DNA of 64,000 nt from Sindora glabra. Lineage: Eukaryota > Streptophyta > Magnoliopsida > Fabales > Fabaceae. Numbering within the stretch: position 1 is the stretch's first letter; every line of letters begins with the position of its first letter. Where the stretch lies: assembly GCA_020226215.1 (NCBI GenBank), contig CM035232.1, positions 54,631,220 to 54,695,219 on the forward strand, written 5' to 3'. The translations under genes were made by a program, and so were the position numbers. Below the pieces are notes generated by a model. The model saw only the letters and a list, made by a program, of their open reading frames with translations. It was not told the origin of the DNA and made no database searches. Positions 47,885-60,927 of this stretch are shown here, piece by piece.

Positions 47885-48995
47885 TTTTATTTATTTTCTA
47901 TCTTATATTTGTGATCGTATTAAAATATTTGATGTCAAAATATTAAAAATTTAGTTAATATGTATTCGTAGTTTATAAATTTAAATGAGTTGTTTGTAAT
48001 ATGAAATTATTATTTTTAAAATTTTATTTTATGTTGTAATATGATAAATAAAAAATATGTTGTTATTATAAAAAATATATTCTTATCATAAATTATGTTA
48101 TTTAATATTAATATTAATGATAATAATTATCTTGAAAAATGCTATCTAATTAATATAATATTTGAATTAAAAATTAATTTTTCTAATAAAATAATTATCT
48201 AATCAATGATAATAACATTTTTTATTTGTTTTCTATCGTATATTTGTGATTATATTAAAATATTTGATATCAAAATATTAAATTTTAGTTAACATGTAAT
48301 CGTAGTTTGTGAATTTAAATGAGTTATTTGTAATATAAAATTATTATTTTTAAAAGTTTATTTTATGTTGAAATGTGATAAATAAAAGATATATTGTCAT
48401 TACAAAAAAAATCTATTCTTATCATAAATCATGCTATTTAATATTAGTATTAATGATAATAATTGTCTTGAAAAATAGTATATAATTATTGTGATGTTTG
48501 AATTCAAAAATAAATTTTTTAGTAAAATAAATTCAAAATCAATTATTTACTTAAATATTGAGCAAAATGAGTGAAGAGATAACCTTTTTCCTCTCTTAAT
48601 TTTTTTAATTTTTATTTTATTAAATACTATCTCTTTCAAATATTTTAGAGTTGAAGAGATGACTTTTTTCTTAGAGTTGTTGGCTAAATATTAATCAATT
48701 TTTCATATAATTCTCTTTATATAAAATTAATATATTATATTATTAAAATAAAAATTCATTCATAATATAAAATTATTACTTTCAAAAGATTATTTTATAT
48801 TATATTGTGGTAAATAAAAAATATATTTCCATTAAAAAAAACTCTATTCCTATAAAAAATTATGTTATTAAATATTAATATTAATGATAATAATTATATT
48901 AAAAATATATCTAATTAATGTGATATTTAAATTCAAAATCAATTATCTACATAAATGATGAGTAAAATTAGTGGAGAAATAATTATTTTTCCTAG
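47885..48995. repeat. Three-copy repeat in the left arm, about 300-330 bp
   Basis: AATTTAAATGAGTTNTTTGTAATAT, then GATAAATAAAA-ATAT and ATTAATGATAATAATT, recur near 47890-48190, 48215-48500 and, in part, 48755-48995. Two inverted equivalents occupy 51415-51650 and 51775-52010. Confidence 0.75.
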
Positions 48996-49309
48996 AGCTT
49001 TTAGTTATATATTAGTTAAATTTTCATCTAATTTTTTTATAAATAATTAATATATAATTATAATATTATATTATTAAAATAAATATTTATCCATACAATA
49101 CATGATGACTACTTAGTGTGTGTATATATATATGTATATATTAAAAATATGAGATAAGAGATGGGTTGGCCTACATTTGTGCTTCTAGAGATTGGAATTA
49201 TTTGCTATTATCTTTATCGCTATTTAAGATATCTAAAGAAGTTATAAATATTTTAAATTTAACTCTTCAAATAAGTTAAATTAAGTAAAAAAGTCTGATA
49301 AGTATATTA

Positions 49310-49352
49310 TTTTTAACTCGATCGGCCTGTACAAAGTAGTAAAATTACTAGT
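49310..49352 (+). mobile_element. Helitron-like 3' end (possible)
   Basis: CGGCCTGTACAAAGTAG followed by AAAATTA-CTAG-T (CTAG at 49348-49351) looks like a decayed GC-rich hairpin plus CTAG/T end. It lies inside the giant inverted repeat's spacer. Confidence 0.28.
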
Positions 49353-49605
49353 TTATAATTTATCTAATATTATTTTTAATTCTATTTTCCTTTTTATGTA
49401 CTTTAAATAAGTTTTTGAAGTAGTGTTATAAACTTCAATTTTGTAAAATTATTTTATATTCTCTAAATTATATCTTGTTGAATTAATAAAATATTATAAT
49501 TATCTACTTTAAACTTTACGATTTCTAAATATGTAAAAAGTGAAAATATTTTGAGAACTAAATAACAAATATAAAAATTGTTTAATATAATTACACAAAA
49601 TATTA

Positions 49606-49660
49606 TAAATTTATAAAAAGTAGTGAAGGGCCAGTGCCTAGCACGGGAAAAATAATATAA
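49606..49660. mobile_element. Helitron-like hairpin motif (possible)
   Basis: CCAGTGC-CTA-GCACGGG at 49631-49647 forms a 7-bp stem with one mismatch in otherwise AT-rich DNA, like the GCACGGG signatures of Helitron ends. Confidence 0.25.
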
Positions 49661-49964
49661 TAACCTTATTGAAATTATTTTAATAATACATAATTTATCG
49701 AAAAAATTTGATAAAATAATTATTACTAACTTTATACGAAAAAGAAATTTGTTAAAAATGCTTCATACTAAATATAAAATTGATCTTTATAACCTTTTTC
49801 AAGGATAAAGGAAAAATTCCATTAAATTATGTATCAAGTAATTCATAATAATGTACTTCATATATTAAAAATAAAATTTATGTAAAGGAATCTATTACTC
49901 TTTTTTTTTCATTAAGTAGGAATAAAATAATATTAAATTCCTTGTATTATATGAGATATATAAT

Positions 49965-50266
49965 CTCTCCCTTTTTATTTATCTATTACTATTAAATAAT
50001 TTTATATATATTAAAAAATAATTTTATTTATTTATTTTTAGTGCATTTTACAAGATCCTTTACGTACAAAATTTAATATAGTTAAAAACAGAGAAAGTAA
50101 TATAAAAGAATAAATGCAAATTAGTTACTAGTGTAAAATAACAAAGTATTTATTAATAAAAAGAAGGATAAATTTAAAAAAAATATTTAATATTTTATTA
50201 AAATTCTAAAATGATAGATAAAAAATAATTTTTTTTCAAAATATGATAGATAAAAAGAAATGGAAT
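49965..50266. mobile_element. Degenerate Stowaway-type MITE, copy 1
   Basis: Starts CTCTCCCTTTTTATTTATC and ends GATAGATAAAAAGAAATGGAA; internal order (TTTACGTACAAAATTTAATA, AATAAATGCAAATTAG, AAGTATTTATTAATAAAAAG) follows the better-kept copies at 50.9 and 53.5 kb. Confidence 0.65.
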
Positions 50267-50871
50267 GACTACTTTACAATAAATATCTATTGCATATTCC
50301 ATATCACATTATTTTCTTATTATTAATTTATATATTTATGTCATTAATATATACTATTTATCAAGATTTAAATATGACGTTAGATATATATATCCGAATT
50401 TTGAAATTTGAATTATTATAACGCTTAAGTTTAAATAAAAAACTTCCATACTTAAAGAAACAATCGTATGATAAGTATTATCAATATTGACAAATTAATA
50501 AACATTTTTTTGGATAAGAGAAAAATATCACTTTCCTTAGTTATAAAGTAGTACACTCTTTCTATAACCTCTAATTACTCTCTGACTCTCATGATTACCC
50601 GTTGATATTCTTCCGTTGCTTGAGGAATCAAAAGCATGCCTATTTAGATATAAATGAGTAAAAGCATCAAAATTGTTGTTTGAATTTTAGAAATATAATT
50701 GTCTTAATCATAAATAAATAATTAAATTTTATACATGATTACAAGGATGGAGGTCGTTTCTATTACGTTTTTATGATTGTTCAAAGTTCCGAAAAAATCA
50801 ATTGAGATTGTGAAAAATATCCACCAATACATAATTATGTAAATTATTTAAAATTTTGATATTATTTATTA

Positions 50872-51168
50872 CTTCCTCTGTTCCTATTTATTTGTCGCCA
50901 TTAACCGATTTCACATATATTAAGAAAGTAGTTGAATTTGTTTATTTTTAATGAACTTTACAAAATTACCCTTTATGCATAAAATTCAAGATAGTTGAAA
51001 ATAGAGAGAAAAATGTAAAGAAATAAATGCAAGTTGACTAATAGTATAAAATAATAAAGCATTTATTAATAAAAGAGAAGGATAGATTTGATTAGAATTC
51101 TAAAGCAACAGATAAAAAGAAATAAAAACTTTCGTAAAAATACGATAGATAAAAAGGAACAGACGGAA
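50872..51168. mobile_element. Stowaway-type MITE, copy 2
   Basis: The left end CTTCCTCTGTTCCTATTTAT and the reverse complement of the right end, TTCCGTCTGTTCCTTTTTAT, are TIRs of the CTCCCTCCGTTCC class. TA lies on both sides (50870-50871, 51169-51170), the Tc1/mariner target. The 297-bp body has no coding capacity. Confidence 0.85.
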
Positions 51169-53493
51169 TAACACTTTTGAAAAAGTAATTGAGATTGTGA
51201 AAAATATCTACCAACTTAAAATATGATCCCAATTAGACTTAAATTGATGCGTAATTGATTAAATGCTGTCTTTTGAAATTTTGATTTGTAATTAATTAAT
51301 TGTAGCAAAAAAATTGAATATTGCACTTAGTTTAGCAATAAAAATTTGATTTATATGTAGTTAACAATTTTAAAAACAAAAGTTATTTCTTCACTAATTG
51401 CTTAACTTTAAACAAGTAATTGATTTTAAATTTAAATATTATATTAATTAAATATTATTTTTAATATAATTATTATCATTAATATTAATACTTAATAATA
51501 TAATTTGTGATAAGAATAAATTTTTGTAATGGTAATATATTTCTTATTTATTGCCTTATATTATGAAATAAACTTTTGAAAGTAATAATTTTATATTATG
51601 TATGAATATTTATTTTAATAATACAACATCATAATCATATATTTATTATTTATATAAAAATTAGATGAAAAATTGATTAATATATAGTCAATAATTTTAA
51701 AAAAAAGTCATCTTTCCACTCATTTTGTTTAATATTCAAGAAAGTAATTAATTTTGAAATTTATTTTTAAAAAAATTAATTTTAAATTCAAATATTACAT
51801 TAATTAAATATTATTTTTTAAGATAATTATTATCATTAATATTAATATTTAATAACATAAATTATGATAAAAATAATTTTTGTGTAATGATAATATAATA
51901 AATTTTTTATTTACTACATTACAGTATAAAATAAATTTTTGAAAGTAATAGTTTTATATTACAAACAACTCATTAAAATCTATAATTATGACATATATAT
52001 TGACTAAAATTTAATATTTTAGTATCAAATATTTTATATTTTTTAATTTATATGGAAGAGAGAAATATCTTTTGATTGGAAAATACTAATGACCTATTTA
52101 ATATCTTAAAAAAATGCATTATAATAAATTTTTTCTCAAAATATAATAAAAAATATAAAATAATAAACAAATAAAAAGTGTCCAATGGATATCAAATTTT
52201 TGGAAGAAGAATTAATCTAAACCTTAATCAAAGTTTAAGAAAAATATGTTAATAACATAAAGAAGAAAAAAAGATAAAAGAAATAATATAATTATTTAGA
52301 AATATAAAAAATGAAGAATAAAAGATAAATTTATAATTACTATAATGAGAATCTATGAAATGATGATGAACTACTAAAGTATTTGATGATAAATATTCAG
52401 TTGATAAATGAGTGTAAGTTGAATTGTTTATTTTCTTTTATCTATGGAAACGAAAGATAATTTTATCAAATGAAGATAAAGAGAAAGTCTATTATAAATA
52501 GAGATTTTATAAATTTTAAATTGGATGTAAAATAAGATAAAGATAAGAATAAAAAATTTTCTAATAAAATTAAATGAAGATAAAAAATAAAAAATTTTCA
52601 AATAAAATTAGATAAAGGTAGAAATAAAATGATTTTTAAATTTTAAAATATAAAATATTATATTTTTTAATCTTAATATTTTTATATAAATATAAAATAA
52701 TAAAAAATAATTTAATCATATGTATTATTAACTACAAATTTACAAGCTTCATAACTAATAGTCTATGTTTATATGACAACTCTTCTCCTTTTATAATTTT
52801 CTCTAAAATTATGTTCTTCCTATTAAGCAACGTGAAATAGTTAAGAAAACTTATCCAATAAAATAAAATATATAAAAAATGTATACTTTTATAATTTTAC
52901 ACATCAAGAATCTATTTAATTAATGAAAATTAATTAAGTTACATATTTTTGGTTTGAGCAACTGTAAAGGATCAAAAGTAGTGAGAGAAAATATTTATAG
53001 ATATTAAAAATAAAAATTAAAACTCTCATCTTAAAAAAGATGATACCTTTGAAATGATTGAAGGTGGTGGAAAGAGAAAAGAAATATAATTTAAATATAA
53101 TTTATGATCTTTTTATAAGAATAAAATAATTAAGTATTTGTAAACTTACAAATATTGAAGGAGAAGATAAGAACTTTTATCTCAATAAAATGATAGCTTT
53201 GAAGTAATTGAAGGTGAAGAAAGAAATAATCCAAAACTTAAATGTAATACAAGGAGATTTTTATGAAAATGAAATAGGTAGTTGTGAATTCTTATGATAG
53301 ATAGGGATTTAAATTTAAATTTTTATTGAGAATTGATTTAATATTATAAGAATTTTTTTATTTAATAGTTTATCTTTCAAGTAGAAAAATGATAAATTAA
53401 ATTTTTTATTAAAAATGATAAGTTAACATGTGATAAATTATGAAAATGATACTTGTCATAATAAGAAGTATGAAATATCATGGCCAATATATA

Positions 53494-53810
53494 CTCCATC
53501 TATTCTTATTTATCTATCGCTATTAATCAATTTCATACATATTGATAAAATAGTTTAATTTATTTATTTATTATAAATTTTATAAGATTATCTTTTATGT
53601 ATAAAATTCAAGATAGTTAAAAATAAAGAGAGATGTAAAGAAATAAATACAAATTGATTAATAGTATAGAATAATAAAGTATTTATTAATAAAAAAGAAG
53701 GGTAGATTTGGAAAAAAAATATTTAATACTTCATTGGAATTCTAAAGTAACAGATAAAAAAGAATAAAAAATCTCATTAAAATGTGACAGATAAAAAAGA
53801 ACGAAGGGAG
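53494..53810. mobile_element. Stowaway-type MITE, copy 3
   Basis: The left end CTCCATCTATTCTTATTTAT and the right end (reverse complement CTCCCTTCGTTCTTTTTTAT) are TIRs; TA flanks at 53492-53493 and 53811-53812. The body is collinear with the 50.9-kb copy. It sits exactly at the right edge of the giant inverted repeat. Confidence 0.88.
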
Positions 53811-54519
53811 TAATATATAAATCCTATCAAATTTTACATGATAGAATAATTGATGCTTTTAGAATGTAAATGAGATTATGAAGAATATTCACCAATTTAA
53901 AATATGGAACAATTCTGATTTAAATCAATGTGTAATTAATTAAATGCAATGTTTTGAAAATTTAAATTCTAATTTAATATTGTACTTAATTTTATTAATT
54001 ACAATAAATTAATTCTACAAAAAAACTTGAATAACTGCATTCTAATTTAGTAATAAAATAAAATTTGTCAGCCTACATGCATGAAAGTGGAATCATAACG
54101 CTGAACAAATTATTTGTTCCAAATCATTTGCAAGTGAGATTAATTGTAATGCTGATCAAATTAATGTTAATATACTTCAATGTTTAAATGATTTCAATGC
54201 TATTTTTTGAAATTTTGAAATTTGCTTTCATATGATAATAAATTAATTTTTATCAAAATTATGGATAATTTTATTTTAATTTTATACTAAAATCGATCGC
54301 CAGTTATAATAATTGTAATCATGTTTCTAAGGTTCTAAGTTATTCTATTCAGTGCCAAATTTATAAAAGAATTTTCTATTATACATAACAACTGAGATTT
54401 ATACTAAATCTTTGCCAATTTAAAATGTAAATGGATTTAAATTAATTGTAATTGATTAAATTTTAAATTTCAAAATTTTGACTCATAATTTAATGTTGCA
54501 CTTATTAATTACAATTAAT

Positions 54520-54864
54520 TAATTTCTTATTCTTTTTTATCTGTCGCATTTTGAAGAGCTTTTTTTAATTCCTTTTCATCTATCATTTTAAAATTTTAAT
54601 AAAGCATTAAATGTTCTTTTTTTAAATCTACCCCTCTTTTTCATTAATAAATATTTTATTATTCTACAGTAATAATCAATTTGCATTTATTCATTTATAT
54701 TTCTTCCTCTATTTTTAAATATCTTGAATTTTATGTATAAAGAGTAATATTGTAAAGTTTACTAAAAATAAATAAATTAAATTACTTTCTTAATATGTGT
54801 AAAATTAGTTAATAGTAATATGTAAAATTAGTTAATAATGACAGATAAATAGAAACGAAGGAAA
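54520..54864. mobile_element. Stowaway-type MITE, copy 4, inverted
   Basis: Read on the minus strand from 54864, TTTCCTTCGTTTCTATTTAT begins a body collinear with the other copies, with a small internal duplication of TTAACTAATTTTACATATTA. The other end lies near 54520. TA follows at 54865-54866. Confidence 0.75.
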
Positions 54865-54866
54865 TA

Positions 54867-57800
54867 GTAATTGAAGATATGGTATCAGCATTGAAATTTT
54901 GTCACAATAAGTTATTTGGTAACAAAATTTTATTATTAGCATGCCTATTATGTAAAGAAATCATAGGCAAATAGCGTACCATGACATCGAGAATATATTT
55001 AAGATTCACTAAATATTAATCATCATATATCGATGAAAATACTATAAAATATTAAATTAATCATAATTTTAAATAAAAAATAAAATAGTCCTATAATTTA
55101 TTCATCATAATATGATGTTACCATCATTATTATTAATTAAATATATAAGTAAATTTAAAAATATAAATGATTCAAAAAGTAAAAAAAAAAATGAACAATT
55201 GAACTATAATTATAAAATAGTTCCAAGTTTTTTTTTTCTCAATTTATTATGAAAATCAAACTCTTATATGGGATATTTTAGGTTAACCAATGAAAATTTT
55301 TTGCAAGAGGGTCCAAATTATATATATCTTATTAGACACACGCATTTGGATTAAGTATGTGCACTAAGGAGAAAAGAAAAGAAAAGATCACATAAAATAT
55401 ATAAATTATTAAAACAATTTAATAAGTTTCAAATATTAATTTTTCTGTTGCATACCAAAAAGACATATTTTATTTTCGCCTGCACACATGACATGCATAT
55501 AAAATATAAATTTCAATTTGTAGAGAGGAATTTTAGTATCATCTAATTTATTAACTAAAACTTAAGAAGTGTTATTGTCAAATTGGATTGTACTTTTCTC
55601 CTTTGCCTACAATACTAAGTACTAACATTGAAGTTTGATATCAATGCACTCCTTTCTTCAACTATTACATCTTTAAACTTTCAAATCAAATTCTTAGCCC
55701 AATTATTTAAATGGTATAAATTTAAATTAAAAAATACGTTATAAAATTAAATTTCAAGTATAGTTTATAAAAAAATTATAATCTCAAGAAAAAAGGTAAA
55801 TTATATAATTCTAAACTTATTAAAGAAAATAATATCTTAAAAGCAAAAAAAGCAAATTAGAAATACTAACCTAATCATACCAAATATCTAATAATGCCTT
55901 TGATTACTTATGAAATAAATGTGTATAATAATCAGTATTTAAATAAAATATATTAGAGTCAAATTTTTATAATATATTAATTATTCTAATAATTCATTAT
56001 TGTTCCAATAGAAATATTTAATTATTATTATTGAATGTGATAATTGATTGAATATTCATATGAGTATAAAAAATTGTTGTTTATTTAATAATTATAATCA
56101 TTAATCAACAAAAGTCATTTTTCAATTAATGAAAAGTTCAAAAACTATCATATTAAGGTGATTAAGCTTATATGAAAATAAAAGGAAGATCTTGATCATT
56201 TCGTAATATAATATTTAATTTTAATTAATGATAAAAACCAATTAAATAAAGATATATAATCAATAAATTAATATATATTTTTATAACACGTTAATTAGTT
56301 TTTATTATTAGTTATCTCTTAACACAATCAATGTAATATTAATTTGTCTTTAAAAAACGTAATATTTCACTTTAAAATGAATTAATATATGGTTTATATG
56401 TTTTTGAAATTCAATTAAATATTATATTGTTTCCATTAAATATTATAAATTTATTTGGAATTTTATTTATGCTTTAATTTAATATTATGCTTAACTGAAT
56501 TAAAAATTATAATAAATATAAATATTGAAATATTATAAACTAAATGAAAAATATTAATATATATGGATGATAATTTGAAACATATGAATCAACAACATTT
56601 AGTATTTAATTAATGATAAAAATCAAATTTCTAATCAAAATGTGAATTTTTTACTTTTTAAAAGTCATATATTAAATATCCTTGGTTAGGACATTCTTAA
56701 ATTTTCATACCAAATTTTTTGATATCATATATATAGCACCATAAACAAAGAAATTCATAATTTCATATCAAATTTCTTTGCACAATTGATTTAATGGTTA
56801 AAGTCTAAAAAAAATGCACAAGAAAATTAAATCTCAAGTATTTTCATAAAAAATTATAATATAGAAAAAGACAAGATAAATTTCAAGCATAATTCAAAAT
56901 TCTTAACAAGAATGATTTAGGATAATACCTCATCATTAAAGAGCATAATCTTAATGGAAGTAAGTTCATTTGATTTGTAGAAACTTGAAATAGATTATGT
57001 TGGAAGAATGGAAACCTCCTTCAACTCCGTGATTGTTCTGTATGAGGCTATAGTTTCACCCTCCATGTAAATGAATTATACTAGATAAAAGATTGTTCGA
57101 TGATAATACATTTAAATTTGACATCAGCTATTTATATTTTTATAATTAAAAAATAACTTTAACAATTTTTTTTAAAGAAATTAAAATCAACAATCCAATT
57201 ATATCAATTATATTTTAAATAAAAGTTAAATAATGGCAATAATACATCAACAAATAATGTGATCAATTTTCATATGTACATACTATATTTAGATTAGTAG
57301 AAACAAAAACTATGATTACTTATAAATCAAATTAATCTTTATACAGTATGTATCTTTATATATATTATTTTCTTATCTCTTATTGATAATAATTTTTTAT
57401 TGATCGATCTTATGTATAGTTAATAAAGTGATTGACTACTGTATATTATTTTTTTACACTATTTATTTATAGGTTACATAATTTGTTTGTTTTAAAAATA
57501 TGATTGAAAGTAATTTAAATTATATTTTAAAATTTTATTAAAATTAATTTGTATAAATTTATTAACAATATAATTTGAGAAAAGATATCATAATCAAATT
57601 CTTATAACATATTAATTATTTCAGTAATTGATTATTTTAATCAATGACAAATTTTAAAATTTTAAATTGATTATTTTAATCAATGACAAAATTTAAATTT
57701 TTAACTATAATATTTAATTAATCACATATCAGTATCAATCACATTACATTCATATTTTAAATTGATAAAGATTTTCTTAATCATTTACTTTTATTATTAA

Positions 57801-58652
57801 TATTATATTATTATTCAATTACAATTGATGATATGTATTTTTGTCACTTAACATTAATATCAGTATTTAATTACATTTTTTACTTAATATTAATATCATT
57901 ATTTAATTACATCTTTTTGTGATGTATTTTGCTACATGGCTTCTTTTGAAACTTTCTTTATTAATAATTAATGTGTCAATTTTGAATATTACTTTATATA
58001 CTATGAATATAAAGCCGTGGCCTGCCATGTGTATAAATAAGTATTCTTGTAACTTTTTGTTAAAAGATGAAAGTTTGTACGTAAATTGCAACTTTTTCTT
58101 AAAAGAAATCCCCTCCTTGTGCGATATGGATCAGGGAATTATAGGATAATGCATCTGATGTTCCTTATTAAATATCAAGCTAAATTCCATATCCAGGATG
58201 AAGTTTCAATATTATTTTGTTATGTGTTAATTTCTTAATTAATCAAAACTCTTTCTTGTTCTTTCTTCCATAATAATAATTAATATTAATAAATATTTAA
58301 TTTCTTTCAATTTTTTATTAGAAAAATAAAGTAAAAACATTTTAATGCCTAAAAAAATAATATATGGAATATTTACTAATAATTACTCTCAAGGTTGCAT
58401 TTTACTAATATTTCACATGTGAAATAATTAAAATTTAGTAGAAAAAATTGGAACATAGTTGGAAAAGAAAATATGCATTTTTGAAAGTGAAAAATAAATA
58501 ATTCTCCAAATTTCTAGATCAACAAAAAAATAATGAATAAAGTAAATCTTAAATCCTGAAATCTGAACATTATAATTTTTAATACTGTTAATTAGTATGC
58601 GGTGTAATTAAACATTTGACAGAAAAAATAACAAAATGAGGAAAAAAATTTC
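54867..58652. other. AT-rich intergenic DNA
   Basis: No gene. Short overlapping frames near 57.9-58.15 kb on both strands lie in a slightly less AT-rich pocket and show no domain. A direct duplication of AATTGATTATTTTAATCAAT lies near 57617 and 57660. Confidence 0.4.
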
Positions 58653-59480
58653 TTAGGGGTCGTTTGGTTCATGCAGGAAGTAACTTCCCATGGAAAGTTG
58701 AATTTCTTAGGAAGTTATTTACTGTGTACACTTCCTAGGAAATCCCTAAATGTTGTTTGGTTGACATAAAGGAAGTCACATATCCCAAGAAATAAATTCC
58801 TATGTTTTGTTTGGTTCAACTTTGAATTTCCTAGGAAATAACAATGAAATGACTACAATATCCTCAATAATAACTTAATATATATTAATTGATTTTAAAG
58901 AGGTGATAGCGCCATATTTTTTTTAAAATAGGTTTCAATTTTATGATTTATGAATATTATATACTGAAATTATTTTTTTTAACTGTGTGAATGCGGTGAT
59001 AAATTAAAAATTTTTAAAAGTCATAAATTCTTTATTAGTTAACCAATGTTTGCATGACCACTTATTTTCAATCTTTTTCATTTGCTCTTTCAACAGAAAA
59101 TAAGAAAATGTGGGTTTGACGAAGTTTACTTGGTTAAAAACGTATAAATTGAGTTTAAAACTTTGAATGATCATAACTTTGTGCTCGATTGTCCGTTTTA
59201 AGTGATTTTTTTTTATTTTATGTAACTTTTTGAGATCTACGTGCTTTGGTGTTTTGCCCAATTTGATTTGGCAAAAAAGGCCTTTTTTAATGATTTTTTT
59301 AATTTTCTTTAATTTTTTGTTATTTTTTTTAACTTTGATTTTATTTTTATCAATTTAAATTCATTCGAATTTTATATTAAAATTTTTCTTCCTAACTCTT
59401 TTGGTATCTAGTAGTGTTATAATAATTTTTTTAACAAATAAAATTACTAAAAAATAATTTATTACTGTTTGTAAATTAAA

Positions 59481-60868
59481 TAGTAATATGTTACTATTTC
59501 GTTCCAAGACAATAACATGTTACTGTTTCGTTCTAAAACAGTAACACCAACTAAAAACCTCAAATAAATGAATAAATTATGTCTAATTAATAATCAAACT
59601 GCCAAATAATAGCATGTTACTGTTTCGTTCAAAGACAGTAACATGTTACTGTTTCGTTCGAAAACAGTAACACCAACTAAAAACCTCAAATAAATGAATA
59701 AATTATGTCTAATTAACAACCAAACTGCTAAATAATAGTATGTTACTGTTTCGTTCCAAGACAGTAACATGTTACTGTTTCGTTTGAAAACAGTAACACC
59801 AACTAAAAACCTCAAATAAATGAATAAATCATGTCTAATTAACAATCAAACTGCCAAATAATAGCATGTTACTGTTTTGTTCCAAGATAGTAACATGTTA
59901 CTGTTTCGTTCGAAAACAGTAATACCAATTAAAAATCTCAAATAAATGAATAAATCATGTCTAATTAACAACCAAACTGCCAAATAATAGCATGTTACTG
60001 TTTCGTTCCAAGACAGTAACATGTTACTGTTTCATTCGAAAACAGTAACACCAATTAAAAACCTCAAATAAATGAATAAATCATGTCTAATTAACAACCA
60101 AACTGCCAAATAATAGCATGTTACTGTTTCGTTCCAAGATAGTAACATGTTACTGTTTCGTTCGAAAACAGTAACACCAATTAAAAACCTCAAATAAATG
60201 AATAAATCATGTCTAATTAACAACCAAACTGCCAAATAATAGCATGTTACTGTTTCGTTCCAAGACAGTAACATGTTACTGTTTCGTTCCAAGACAGTAA
60301 CATGTTACTGTTTCGTTCCAAGACAGTAACACCAACTAAAAACCTCAAATAAATGAATAAATTATGTCTAATTAACAACCAAACTATCAAATAATAGCAT
60401 GTTACTGTTTCGTTCTAAGACAGTAACATGTTACTGTTTTGTTCCAAAACAGTAACACCAACTAAAAATCTCAAATAAATGAATAAATCATGTCTAATTA
60501 ACAACCAAACTGCTAAATAATAGCATGTTACTGTTTCATTCCAAGACAGTAACACCAACTAAAAATTTCAAATAAATGAATAAATCATGTCTAATTAATA
60601 ATCAAATTGCTAAATAATAGTGTGTTACTATTTTTTCTCTAGACAGTAATATGTTACTGTTACGTTCCAAGACAGTAACATCAATTAAAAATCTTAAATA
60701 AATAGATAATAGCATATTACTATTTTTTCTCTAGACAGTAACATGTTACTGTTATGTTCCAAGACAGTAACATCAATTGAAAACTTTAAATAAATAGATA
60801 AATTAAGTTTAATTAAAAATTAAATTATCAAATAATAACATATTACTATTTGTTCTCTAAACAGTAAC
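59481..60868. repeat. Minisatellite, 126-bp unit built of hairpin modules
   Basis: CAAACTGCC (or a one-base variant) recurs at 59595, 59721, 59847, 59973, 60099 and 60225, exactly 126 bp apart; then at 60380 (155), 60506 (126) and 60603 (97). The 155- and 97-bp steps are a gain and a loss of one 29-bp submodule. Each submodule is GTTACTGT, an 11-base spacer, then ACAGTAAC: an 8-bp stem. Neighbouring submodules meet as the perfect palindrome ACAGTAACATGTTACTGT. Copies decay toward the right end (after 60600). Confidence 0.95.
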
Positions 60869-60895
60869 TAATTAAAAAAATTTTAATTCTAATTG

Positions 60896-60896
<1 letters not shown>

Positions 60897-60926
<30 letters not shown>
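60897..60926. repeat. (TG)n microsatellite
   Basis: About 15 TG dinucleotides, directly beyond the minisatellite and inside the same TIR element. Confidence 0.95.

Positions 60927-60927
<1 letters not shown>

Larger units (their letters stand above)
45830..53490. mobile_element. Giant imperfect inverted repeat (foldback-like), arms 2-3 kb
   Basis: The left arm (about 46.0-49.1 kb) is matched in order by the reverse complement of the right arm (about 51.4-53.49 kb). Paired landmarks: TTATTATGATAAATATCATT at 46060-46090 with 53440-53470; AACTACCTAATTAG near 46745 with 53270-53285; TTGATGTGTAAAATT near 47100 with 52895-52915; TATTTTTCTTAGACTTCGAT near 47820 with 52215-52245; AATGAGTTGTTTGTAATAT near 47985 with 51955-51980; AATATTAATATTAATGATAA near 48100 with 51825-51850. 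The spacer is about 2.3 kb. No transposase frame was seen. The ends are uncertain because a MITE sits at the right edge. Confidence 0.7.

Noticed and set aside
59594..60292. Minus-strand open frames of 83-86 codons with a repeating 42-residue pattern
   Set aside because: The 126-bp unit is divisible by three, so any frame open in one unit stays open in all; units with 29-bp changes break it and there is no gene context.
59481..60868. Regular repeats suggesting a CRISPR array
   Set aside because: Units are directly tandem without unique spacers, and this is plant nuclear DNA.
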